A stretch of 64,000 nt of DNA from Enhydrobacter aerosaccus (GTDB lineage Bacteria > Pseudomonadota > Alphaproteobacteria > Reyranellales > Reyranellaceae), in contig CAIKZO010000015.1 in assembly GCA_903832005.1 (NCBI GenBank), positions 1 through 64,000 on the forward strand. Direction: 5' to 3'. Below are positions 35,143 through 45,357 of the stretch, in pieces. Made by a program: the position numbers and the translations under genes. Below the pieces are notes generated by a model, which was not told the DNA's origin, made no database searches, and saw only the letters and a program-made list of their open reading frames with translations. How positions within the stretch are numbered: position 1 is the first letter of the stretch; every line of letters begins with the position of its first letter.

Positions 35143-35748
35143 TTAAAACAGCCCGGCCAGCGGTTCGAGGCTCTTCTCCAGGAAATCCGGCCGCGCGTCA
35201 TCCCGTGGCGGCAGGCCGACTCGGTTGTGCCAATAGACCGGCATGCCGACAGCCCGGGCGCCCGGTACGTCGGATGCCGAGCCCGCCACGAACAAGGTCC
35301 GCTCGGGCTTCGTGCCCAACTTGTCGAGAACGGCGCGATAGACTTCGGGACGGGGCTTGTAGAAGCCGATGCTCTCGGCCGTCTCCACCAAGTTGAACGG
35401 AACGCCGACAAGTGCGGCCGCCTGCTCTCCTTTGGCCACCGAGCAGTTGGTCGCGACTGCCAGCGGCACCGGGATCTTGCGCAGGACGGCCGGGGCTTCC
35501 GGCCAAGGTTTCAGTTCGCCCCAACGAAGCGCGAGCTCGTCCGAAAAAGTCTCTGGGAAACCGGTGTCGTATGCCGCTTCGCGCACGAGCGTCTCATACG
35601 GGCGATAGGTGCCGCAGCCGTAGGTGATCTCGAGATAGCGGCGCCGCCACTTCATGCCGTTATCGGCTGAGCCCGCGACATCGTTCCACAAGCTCCAGGA
35701 ATCGATCAGCGCCGTCAGCAAATCGAAGACGACGGCCTCGTATCTCAC
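35143..35748 (-). CDS. Haloacid-dehalogenase type II (HAD) family hydrolase
   Basis: A 201-aa HAD enzyme. Motif I is AVVFDLLTALIDSW with the nucleophile Asp but Ala-Leu where phosphatases have the second acidic residue, as in dehalogenase-type members. The motif II region VPLAVATNCS follows the cap, motif III is FYKPRPEVYRAVLDKLG and motif IV is LFVAGSASDVPGARAVG. The overall length is short. The type II assignment comes from WGELKPWPEAPAVL and the cap organisation. Its ATGA start overlaps the upstream GST. Confidence 0.82.
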   Translation of the reverse strand: MRYEAVVFDLLTALIDSWSLWNDVAGSADNGMKWRRRYLEITYGCGTYRPYETLVREAAYDTGFPETFSDELALRWGELKPWPEAPAVLRKIPVPLAVATNCSVAKGEQAAALVGVPFNLVETAESIGFYKPRPEVYRAVLDKLGTKPERTLFVAGSASDVPGARAVGMPVYWHNRVGLPPRDDARPDFLEKSLEPLAGLF

Positions 35749-36431
35749 GGTCCCTTAGCCTTGCGCGCCATGCCGTCGAACAGGTCGAACATGCGCTCGC
35801 GCCAGGCGTAGAGGACATCGTCCTTCTCGAGCAGTTCGAGCGGGCTGATCGTGTGCGGCCACATCAGCGAGCCGAACAGGATGTAGTCCGGATAGGCCGG
35901 GGTTTCGCCCGACAGGAACGCCTGCCCCCGCAACACGCGCCGTGCCGGCTCAAGTGCCGTCCGGAAAGACGCAATCCCCTTCTCACGCGCCTTGGCCTGG
36001 AAGGCGGTGAAGTCCGTCGTTCCCAGCCGCTTGCCGCGCGACTCGTCGAAATAGGCCCGATCCTGCGGCCGCACACGCTCGGCAAGGTCACCGAGGATGA
36101 ACGGAAAGACCGCGCCGTTGACCGCCGTGTCGGCCCAACCGTTCACGAAGCGCGCATAGGCATGCGTGGCATCGTTGGGGAACAGGCTCTTGCCCGGATA
36201 GGCTGCTTCGAGATGCTCGGCGATCGCCCAGCTGTCCTTGATTACCTTCGTGCCGTCATGGATCACCGGCACCGTGATCGAATTGGCGAAAGCGATCTTC
36301 TGCTTTTCGGTGAAACCCGTCGGCTCGTCGCGCCAGTCGAGGCCCTTGTGCTTCAGCGCCAGCTTTGTCCGCCAGCAGAAGGGGCTCGGCCGCCGGTCTT
36401 CCGAGAAGACCAGATCGTAGAGCGTGATCAT
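35745..36431 (-). CDS. Glutathione S-transferase family protein
   Basis: A 228-aa GST. The N-terminal domain MITLYDLVFSEDRRPSPFCW has the catalytic Ser/Cys region, and TVPVIHDGTKVIKDSWAIAE holds the cis-proline and glutathione contact. The helical C-terminal domain follows from about residue 85. It is co-directional with mmsB, which begins 4 bp upstream, and overlaps the HAD gene by 4 bp. The function in the valine region is undefined. Confidence 0.86.
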   Translation of the reverse strand: MITLYDLVFSEDRRPSPFCWRTKLALKHKGLDWRDEPTGFTEKQKIAFANSITVPVIHDGTKVIKDSWAIAEHLEAAYPGKSLFPNDATHAYARFVNGWADTAVNGAVFPFILGDLAERVRPQDRAYFDESRGKRLGTTDFTAFQAKAREKGIASFRTALEPARRVLRGQAFLSGETPAYPDYILFGSLMWPHTISPLELLEKDDVLYAWRERMFDLFDGMARKAKGP

Positions 36432-36434
36432 GGC

Positions 36435-37316
36435 CTACTTGCCGTCCAGCATCTTGACGATGCCGGAGAAATCCTTGCCCGCATTGCCCGCGTTCACGAA
36501 CAGGCTGAAGAGCTGGGCCGCCTCTGCGCCGAGTGGCGTCGCGGCGCCCACGGCGGCGGATGCCTGCTGGGCCAGCAGCAGGTCCTTCAGCATCATCGCT
36601 GCCGTAAAACCCGCCTGATAGTCGCGATTGGCGGGCGACGCCGGCACCGGACCTGGCACCGGGCAGTAATTGACCAGCGACCAGCACGAGCCCGACGCGG
36701 TCGAGACAACGTTGAACAGCTTCTGCGCGTCGAGGCCCAGCCGCTTGCCCAGCATGAAGCCTTCGCTGACGGCGATCATCGAGATGCCGAGGATCATGTT
36801 GTTGCAGATCTTGGCCGCCTGCCCGCTGCCGCTTTCTCCCGCGTGGACGATGTTCTTGCCCATCTTGTCGAGCACCGGCTTGGCCTTCGCGAACACCGCT
36901 TCCGGGCCCCCGACCATGAAGGTGAGCGTGCCGGCCGTGGCGCCACCGACGCCGCCCGATACCGGGGCATCGATCATCTCGAAGCCCGCCTTCGTCGCAG
37001 CCTCGGCGACGTGCCGCGCGCTGTCGACGTCGATGGTCGAGCAATCGATCAGCAACGCGCCCTTGGCGACGTTCGGCAGCACGTCTTTCTCATAGACGTC
37101 GCGCACATGCTTGCCGGCCGGCAGCATGGTGACGACGATCTCGGCGTCCTTGACGGCGTCCGCAGCTGTCTTTGCTTTGTGCGCGCCCTTCTCGACCGCA
37201 AGCGCCACCGCGGCGTCCGACAGGTCGAAGGCGGTCACGTGATGCTGGGCCTTGCAGAGATTGGCGGCCATCGGGCCACCCATGTTGCCGAGACCTATGA
37301 AGGCGATTTTCGCCAT
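36435..37316 (-). CDS. mmsB: 3-hydroxyisobutyrate dehydrogenase
   Basis: NAD-dependent oxidation of 3-hydroxyisobutyrate to methylmalonate semialdehyde in valine catabolism. The 293-aa protein has Rossmann MAKIAFIGLGNMGGPMAANL, the substrate segment DAPVSGGVGGATAGTLTFMV, and catalytic Lys169 in GQAAKICNNMILG. It lies downstream of the 3-hydroxyisobutyryl-CoA hydrolase and acyl-CoA dehydrogenase genes in pathway order. Confidence 0.95.
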   Translation of the reverse strand: MAKIAFIGLGNMGGPMAANLCKAQHHVTAFDLSDAAVALAVEKGAHKAKTAADAVKDAEIVVTMLPAGKHVRDVYEKDVLPNVAKGALLIDCSTIDVDSARHVAEAATKAGFEMIDAPVSGGVGGATAGTLTFMVGGPEAVFAKAKPVLDKMGKNIVHAGESGSGQAAKICNNMILGISMIAVSEGFMLGKRLGLDAQKLFNVVSTASGSCWSLVNYCPVPGPVPASPANRDYQAGFTAAMMLKDLLLAQQASAAVGAATPLGAEAAQLFSLFVNAGNAGKDFSGIVKMLDGK

Positions 37317-37338
37317 GATTTCCTCCGTTGATTTTCGG

Positions 37339-38406
37339 TTAATCGAAGAACAGGTCGTTCGACACCGGCTTGAAATGCTCTTCGACCATCGCCTGGGTGA
37401 CGCCCTCGATCGTCGCGGGGTTCCACTTCGGCTTCTGGTCCTTGTCGATCAGCAGCGCGCGCACGCCTTCGAAGAAGTCATGCCCCTTCTGCATGCAGCG
37501 CTGCGACATGCGGTATTCGATGGTCATCGAATCCTCGAACGAGCGGTTGGCGCAGCGCTTGAGCTGCTCCAAGGTGATCGCCATCGAGATCGGCGAGAGC
37601 TTCATCAGCGCCGCGAGCTGCTTGTCCGCCCACTCGCCGCCCATTGTCTTGAGCTTGCCCACGATCTCCTCGAGCGTCTCCGCCGAAAAGCAGCGATCGA
37701 TGTCCTGCATCATGCCAGGCAGCGCAGGCGCGCCAGCGTCTCCCGCAAAGCTCGCGATCACCTTGTCGACCTTGCGATGAGCATCGGGACCGGAAAGATC
37801 GGCCGCGCCGAGTGCCGCCTGCAGATCATTGATCTTCGCCGACGGGACAAAGGCATCGACGATCCCCGCCCACAACGCATCCGCCGCCTTCAGGCGATGA
37901 CTGGTCAGCGCGAGGAACGTGCCGAGCGCGCCCGGCAGACGCGTCAGGAAGTAGCCGCCGCCGACGTCGGGAAAGAGCCCGATCGTCGTCTCCGGCATGG
38001 CGAACAGGAACTTCTCGCTCGCCACCGAATGCGAGCCATGAACCGACAGGCCGACGCCGCCGCCCATGTCGATGCCGTCGATCAGCGAGATCCAGGGCTT
38101 GGCATAGCGATAGATGCGCCGGTTGACGATGTATTCGTCGCGAAAGAAGTCGCGCCGCAAGGTGCCATTGGGATCGTCACGCATCTCGCGATAGAGGCCG
38201 GCCACGTCGCCGCCGGCACAGAACGCCTTCTCGCCCGCGCCACGCAAGATCACGGCCTTGACCGCCGGATCCTTCTCCCACACGGGCATCACCCGCTCCA
38301 TCTCGAGGATGATGTTGTAGGACAGCGAATTCAGCACCTTCGGCCGGTTGAGCGTCATGATGCCCAGGCCGTCTTTTACGTCGAACAAGATTTCTGCGTC
38401 AGACAT
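37339..38406 (-). CDS. 3-hydroxyisobutyryl-CoA hydrolase (enoyl-CoA hydratase/isomerase family)
   Basis: Hydrolyses 3-hydroxyisobutyryl-CoA in valine degradation. From the ATG at 38406 the protein is 355 aa; a GTG at 38415 is also possible. The crotonase-fold signatures are FCAGGDVAGLY, DGIDMGGGVGLSVHGSH and ETTIGLFPDVGGGYFLTRL. The last of these, with its Glu/Asp, is typical of HIBCH. The C-terminal region EYRMSQRCMQKGHDFFEGVR is specific for the hydrolase branch. It follows the acyl-CoA dehydrogenase directly. Confidence 0.92.
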   Translation of the reverse strand: MSDAEILFDVKDGLGIMTLNRPKVLNSLSYNIILEMERVMPVWEKDPAVKAVILRGAGEKAFCAGGDVAGLYREMRDDPNGTLRRDFFRDEYIVNRRIYRYAKPWISLIDGIDMGGGVGLSVHGSHSVASEKFLFAMPETTIGLFPDVGGGYFLTRLPGALGTFLALTSHRLKAADALWAGIVDAFVPSAKINDLQAALGAADLSGPDAHRKVDKVIASFAGDAGAPALPGMMQDIDRCFSAETLEEIVGKLKTMGGEWADKQLAALMKLSPISMAITLEQLKRCANRSFEDSMTIEYRMSQRCMQKGHDFFEGVRALLIDKDQKPKWNPATIEGVTQAMVEEHFKPVSNDLFFD

Positions 38407-38415
38407 ACTCAACAC

Positions 38416-41103
<2,688 letters not shown>

Positions 41104-41203
41104 CGACCATAAGTCGGGGTTTTCGAGAACCCTATTATAATCGGGCGGATGAACACCGCGCCCCGCCATCCCAAGCCCTCGCGTCATCCGGCGCGGTTTA
41201 GCC

Positions 41204-41231
41204 ACCGTTTGAAGACCGTTTCCGACCGTTT
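41204..41231 (+). repeat. Three direct repeats ACCGTTT spaced 11 and 10 bp
   Basis: ACCGTTT occurs at 41204-41210, 41215-41221 and 41225-41231, about one helical turn apart, so all copies face the same side of DNA. The 184-bp gap 41104-41287 between convergent genes is otherwise AT-richer than its flanks and has a TATAAT at 41136-41141 with no clear -35. No convincing coding sequence is present. It may be a protein-binding array or a stray repeat. Confidence 0.45.
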
Positions 41232-41287
41232 CGATTTTTCGCGTATCCAATCGAATCAACGACTTACGAATCAGCCGCGCGCACCGA

Positions 41288-42268
41288 TTAAAAACGGTGA
41301 AACCGGTCAAGGAACTCCGCCACGATCCGATCGCTCCACGGCTGATTGTCGCCAGCACCATGGAAGCCGACGTGGCCTCCCGACTGCGGCAGCAGTGGAT
41401 GGAGCGCCGTGTTGCCAGCCCAATCGTAGGACGTGTAGGTCGCGCCAGGGATCCAGGGATCGTCGAGCGAGGCGATTACCAGCGTGGGAATGCGAATGCC
41501 GGCCATGAAGCGCACTGGCTTGCACCGCTCGTAGTAGTCGTCAGCCCCGGCGAAGCCGTGGCGCGGGGCGATGAAGACCTCGTCGTACTCCCGGATGCTC
41601 TTCGACGACAGGATCGCGGCACGTTCTTTCGCCGACACGGCAGCGCCTTCGCCGGTCGCATCGCGTTTCATCTGGCCCAGGATATGACGATGATAGACGA
41701 TGTTCCGCGGACGTAGCATGTAGTCGCACGTGGCGGCGAGGTCGATCGGCGCGCATACGCTCGCGGCCGCACGGATCGGCGTCGTAGCGCCCTCCTCGCC
41801 GAGATATTTGAGCAGCATCGCGCCACCCAGCGAATAGCCGACTGCGGCAATGCCGTTGCGCGTCAGCTCAGCAGGCAAGAGCGGCAGCAGCGCGCGCAGA
41901 TCCTGGCTGCGACCGGCATAGTATTGGCCGCGACAAAGGGCACGCGACGGACCGGCACCTCGCAGGTTGAGCCGCAGCACAGTGAAGCCACGCTCCAACA
42001 GCAGGCGCGCCTGGCTGAGCACGTAGGTACTGGCCTCGGCGCCGGTCAGCCCATGGATCAGCAAGACGAGAGGCCGCGTCGACTGCGGCACGGCCGGCCG
42101 GTCGAGCATCGCCAGCAGGGTGTCGCCATCGTCGAAGGGGAAGGACAGCCGTTCGCTGCGATGCGGCGCGAGATCTACGGTAACGCCGCGCAGGCGGTTT
42201 GCCAGCGTCTGCAGATCGCCGCCCCACCAAGGAAAGCGGGGACGAAACGTGGAAGGGTCGAGGCTCAC
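41288..42268 (-). CDS. Alpha/beta hydrolase (YheT-like), copy 1
   Basis: A 326-aa hydrolase starting at the GTG at 42268, which overlaps the stop of copy 2 as GTGA. Visible are FRPRFPWWGGDLQTLAN, the oxyanion region VLLIHGLTGAEASTYV, the nucleophile elbow GIAAVGYSLGGAMLLKYLG, the acid position near IASLDDPWIPG and the histidine in SGGHVGFHGAG. It is closely similar to the neighbouring copy. The family role is esterase-like with unsettled substrate. The longer frame to 42391 reads through copy 2 and is rejected. Confidence 0.88.
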   Translation of the reverse strand: MSLDPSTFRPRFPWWGGDLQTLANRLRGVTVDLAPHRSERLSFPFDDGDTLLAMLDRPAVPQSTRPLVLLIHGLTGAEASTYVLSQARLLLERGFTVLRLNLRGAGPSRALCRGQYYAGRSQDLRALLPLLPAELTRNGIAAVGYSLGGAMLLKYLGEEGATTPIRAAASVCAPIDLAATCDYMLRPRNIVYHRHILGQMKRDATGEGAAVSAKERAAILSSKSIREYDEVFIAPRHGFAGADDYYERCKPVRFMAGIRIPTLVIASLDDPWIPGATYTSYDWAGNTALHPLLPQSGGHVGFHGAGDNQPWSDRIVAEFLDRFHRF

Positions 42269-43272
42269 GCCTCCAGCATAACGATCCGCTCGAGGAATTT
42301 CTCCAGCGCAACGTCGGACCACGACTGGTGCGTGGCATCGCCATGAAAGCCGACATGACCGCCCCTCGCCGGCATCAGCGGCAGGAGCCACTGATTGTCG
42401 GACCAGGCGAACTCCCGGTAATGATCGATCGGAATCCAGGGATCGTCATGCGCCGCCAGCACCAAGGTCGGGACGCGGATTTCCGGCATGAAGTGCCGGG
42501 GTGCGCAGAGCTCGTAGTAATCCTGCGCGCCCATGAAGCCGTAGCGCGGCGAGATGAAGCGGTCGTCATATTCCCAGACAGTGCGAGCGCCACGCACGAT
42601 GTCCCGTTCGGCGTCCGACAGCTGCGCGCCCGGGCCCGTCGCTTCCGCTTTAATCGCGCGGAGCATGTAGCGGTGATAGAGCCAATTGCGCCGCGTCATC
42701 ATGTGCTTGCAGGTGCCCACCAGGTCGATCGGCGCACAGATCGAAGCGGCGGCGCGCAGAGGCGAGAACGATCCCTCCTCGCCCAGATACTTCAGCAGCA
42801 TTGCACCGCCCAGCGAATATCCCACCGCGACGATGCCGTCGCGTGTCAGCTCATCGGGAAGCTGCGTCAGCACACGCCGGAAGTCGGCAGTCCGGCCGAC
42901 GTGATAGATCTCCCGACAATAAGGTCGGGACGGGCCCGCGCCACGCACGTTCAGGCGGAGCGTCGTGTAGCCACGATCAAGCAGATGGCGCGCAGCCTTC
43001 AGCACATAGGGGCTGTCTTCATCCCCCGTCAGCCCGTGCAGCAGCACCACCAGCGGCTTGCCGCCGACGGGTTCGGCAGGTTGGTCGAGCATACCGAGGA
43101 GAATGTCACCCGTGCGATCGGCCATCGGGAAACACACACGTTCGCTGGTGTGCGGCGCCAGGCTCGCGGTCTTGGTGTTGAGCAGGATGGCGATCGTCTG
43201 CAGATCGGCGCCCCACCACGGAAAGCGGGGACGAAAGGGCGGCAATTCGAGGGAATCGATGGACGGCGGCAC
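42265..43272 (-). CDS. Alpha/beta hydrolase (YheT-like), copy 2
   Basis: A 335-aa paralog of the adjacent gene: FRPRFPWWGADLQTIAI, VVLLHGLTGDEDSPYV, nucleophile elbow GIVAVGYSLGGAMLLKYLG, acid near LAAHDDPWIPI and ARGGHVGFHGDATHQSW. Catalytic Ser-Asp-His order is intact. The tight GTGA overlap indicates a tandem duplication transcribed as one unit. Divergent from the EamA transporter, with 36 bp between starts. Confidence 0.89.
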   Translation of the reverse strand: MPPSIDSLELPPFRPRFPWWGADLQTIAILLNTKTASLAPHTSERVCFPMADRTGDILLGMLDQPAEPVGGKPLVVLLHGLTGDEDSPYVLKAARHLLDRGYTTLRLNVRGAGPSRPYCREIYHVGRTADFRRVLTQLPDELTRDGIVAVGYSLGGAMLLKYLGEEGSFSPLRAAASICAPIDLVGTCKHMMTRRNWLYHRYMLRAIKAEATGPGAQLSDAERDIVRGARTVWEYDDRFISPRYGFMGAQDYYELCAPRHFMPEIRVPTLVLAAHDDPWIPIDHYREFAWSDNQWLLPLMPARGGHVGFHGDATHQSWSDVALEKFLERIVMLEA

Positions 43273-43308
43273 GACGAATCCGTATTCACAATTTACAACA
43301 GGAACGTC

Positions 43309-44196
43309 ATGAAAACGCTGTCTCGCCCCGAGAGTTCCGCCGCTCTCGGGGCCCTCTTGGTCGTCTCAGCTGCCACGGCTTTCAGCACGGCCGGTGTCAT
43401 CGTGCGGCACATCGACCTTCCGGCGTGGGACGTATCGTTTGCGCGTTCGATTCTGCTGATCGTCACAATTTCGCCTCTTCTGCTCTTCCAGCGCCATCGC
43501 GTGGTGAACGATATCCGGCGTGCGGGCCCAGCCCTCTTGCTGAGCGCCCTGTTCCTTGCCGGCAGCGCGGTGGCCTTCATCGTCGCTTTGAGCAACGCGC
43601 CCGTCGCCAACGTGCTGATCGTCTGCGGCGCCACACCCTTCATCACGGCGCTGCTGGCGAGACTGTTCCTGCACGAGCCGCTGCACCGTCACACGATCGT
43701 CGCCATGACGGTGGCCTTGGTGGGCCTTGCGCTCAGCGTCGCAAGCTCGCTGCAGGCCGGAGCCGCCTTCGGCATGGCGATGGCCGGTATCGTCGTGTTG
43801 TGCATGAGCGGCAATTACGTGGTCGTGCGCCATCGCCGGGATGTCGGCATGCAGCCGGCGCTGGCCCTTGCCGGCGTGATTTCCGCCGCCATTGCCCTGC
43901 CGTTCGCTCATCCCGGCAATGTGACGATGGCGCATCTGCCCTGGCTGCTGGCGCTTGGGCCGGGTCAGATGGCGGTGGGGCTGCTGCTCTACATCGCCGC
44001 CCTGAAGCACATTCCGGCCGGCCGCGCCGCCCTGCTGGGTCTCCTGGAGTTGGTCCTGGGGCCGATTTGGGTCTGGATCTTCGACGGCGAACGGCCGGGC
44101 GCCTGGACCCTCGTCGGCGGGATCGTCGTGATCGGCGCCGCGGCGGCCAACGTCTGGCTGGATTCGCGGCTTGCCTCTGGTAAGAACCGCACATGA
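43309..44196 (+). CDS. EamA/DMT-family transporter
   Basis: A 295-aa ten-helix exporter of the drug/metabolite family. Two EamA repeats are seen, the first from GALLVVSAATAFSTAGVIVR and the second from the middle (GIVVLCMSGNYVVVR). Ends in basic SRLASGKNRT. The start at 43309 is preceded by AGGAACGTC. A much longer frame from 42199 is antisense of the hydrolase genes. It is coupled by ATGA to the CoA-transferase gene. Confidence 0.88.
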   Translation: MKTLSRPESSAALGALLVVSAATAFSTAGVIVRHIDLPAWDVSFARSILLIVTISPLLLFQRHRVVNDIRRAGPALLLSALFLAGSAVAFIVALSNAPVANVLIVCGATPFITALLARLFLHEPLHRHTIVAMTVALVGLALSVASSLQAGAAFGMAMAGIVVLCMSGNYVVVRHRRDVGMQPALALAGVISAAIALPFAHPGNVTMAHLPWLLALGPGQMAVGLLLYIAALKHIPAGRAALLGLLELVLGPIWVWIFDGERPGAWTLVGGIVVIGAAAANVWLDSRLASGKNRT

Positions 44197-45353
44197 CCCA
44201 GACCAAAGCCACCGGCCCCCTCGCGGGCATCGTCGTCGTCGACCTCTCGCGCATCCTGGCCGGCCCCTACTGCACACTTTTGATGGCCGAAATGGGCGCC
44301 CGGGTGATCAAGGTCGAGCCGCCCAAGGGTGGCGACGACGCCCGCGCCTACGGGCCGTACGTCAACGGCCGGTCGACCTACTTTGCGTCGGTCAATCGCG
44401 GCAAGGAAAGCATCGCGCTCGACCTAAAGAACGACGAGCACCGCAAGATCTTCGACAAGCTCCTGGCCAAGGCCGACGTGGTGGTCGAGAATTTCCGCCC
44501 CGGCACGATGGAAAAACTGGGCTACGGCTGGGAGACGCTGCACGCCAAGTATCCGCAGCTGATCTACGCCTCGGCCTCGGGCTTCGGCCACACCGGGCCC
44601 AACTCCAAGGATCCCGCCTACGACATGGTCATGCAGGGCATGGGCGGCGTCATGAGCATCACCGGCAATGAAGGCCAGCCGCCGTCCCGCGTCGGCCTTT
44701 CGATCGGCGACCTCGGCGCCGGCCTCTATACCGCGATCGCAGTCAATGCCGCCCTCGTGCATCGCCTCAAGACCGGCGAATCGACCAAGGTCGACGTCGC
44801 CATGTTCGACTGCCAGCTGGCGCTGCTCGAGAACGCGATCATGCGCTACACGGTCGAGAAGGAAATCCCCGGGCCGCTCGGCGCACGTCATCCGACGATC
44901 ACGCCTTTCGAGGCCTTCGCCACGTCCGACGGCTCGATCATCATCGCCGCCGGCAACGACAGCCTGTTCATCAAGATGTGCGAGGCGCTCGGCCGGCCCG
45001 ACATGGCCGCCAATCCCGAGTACAAGTCGAATGCGCTGCGCCAAAAGAGCCAGAAGAAGCTGAAGCAGGAAATCGAATCCGTGCTGAAGGACAACACGAC
45101 CGTTCACTGGATCGACGTCGTGTCGAAGGGCGGCGTGCCCTGCGGGCCGATCAACAATATCGCGCAGGCCATCGTCCATCCGCAGGTCGAGGCCCGCAAC
45201 ATGCTGGTATCGGTGCCGGACGGCAGCGGCGGCACGCTGACGCTCGCCGGCAATCCGCTCAAGATGTCGGCCTTCGACGATCCGAAGACCCGCAAGGCGG
45301 CGCCGGATCTCGACGCCGACCGCGCGGCGATCCTTTCGTACGTCGGCGGATAA
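44193..45353 (+). CDS. CaiB/BaiF-type (class III) CoA-transferase
   Basis: A 386-aa CoA-transferase. Signatures are AGIVVVDLSRILAGPYCTLL, FASVNRGKESIALDL, the catalytic Asp173 in SIGDLGAGLYTA, and RPDMAANPEYKSN. This family moves CoA between carboxylic acids by an aspartyl-CoA intermediate. The substrate is unknown; a pairing with glutaryl-CoA metabolism is possible but the gcdH gene is 13 kb away. It precedes the penicillin-acylase gene by 4 bp. Confidence 0.92.
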   Translation: MTQTKATGPLAGIVVVDLSRILAGPYCTLLMAEMGARVIKVEPPKGGDDARAYGPYVNGRSTYFASVNRGKESIALDLKNDEHRKIFDKLLAKADVVVENFRPGTMEKLGYGWETLHAKYPQLIYASASGFGHTGPNSKDPAYDMVMQGMGGVMSITGNEGQPPSRVGLSIGDLGAGLYTAIAVNAALVHRLKTGESTKVDVAMFDCQLALLENAIMRYTVEKEIPGPLGARHPTITPFEAFATSDGSIIIAAGNDSLFIKMCEALGRPDMAANPEYKSNALRQKSQKKLKQEIESVLKDNTTVHWIDVVSKGGVPCGPINNIAQAIVHPQVEARNMLVSVPDGSGGTLTLAGNPLKMSAFDDPKTRKAAPDLDADRAAILSYVGG

Positions 45354-45357
45354 AGAC

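Noticed and set aside
35853-37331. 492-aa plus-strand open frame
   Set aside because: Antisense to the GST and mmsB genes, with no domain signal.
41136-41141. TATAAT that could be a -10 box
   Set aside because: No -35 at the right distance on either strand and no gene downstream.
42199-43308. Plus-strand open frame upstream of the EamA transporter
   Set aside because: It is antisense to the two hydrolases and has no membrane or domain signal. The EamA gene starts at 43309.
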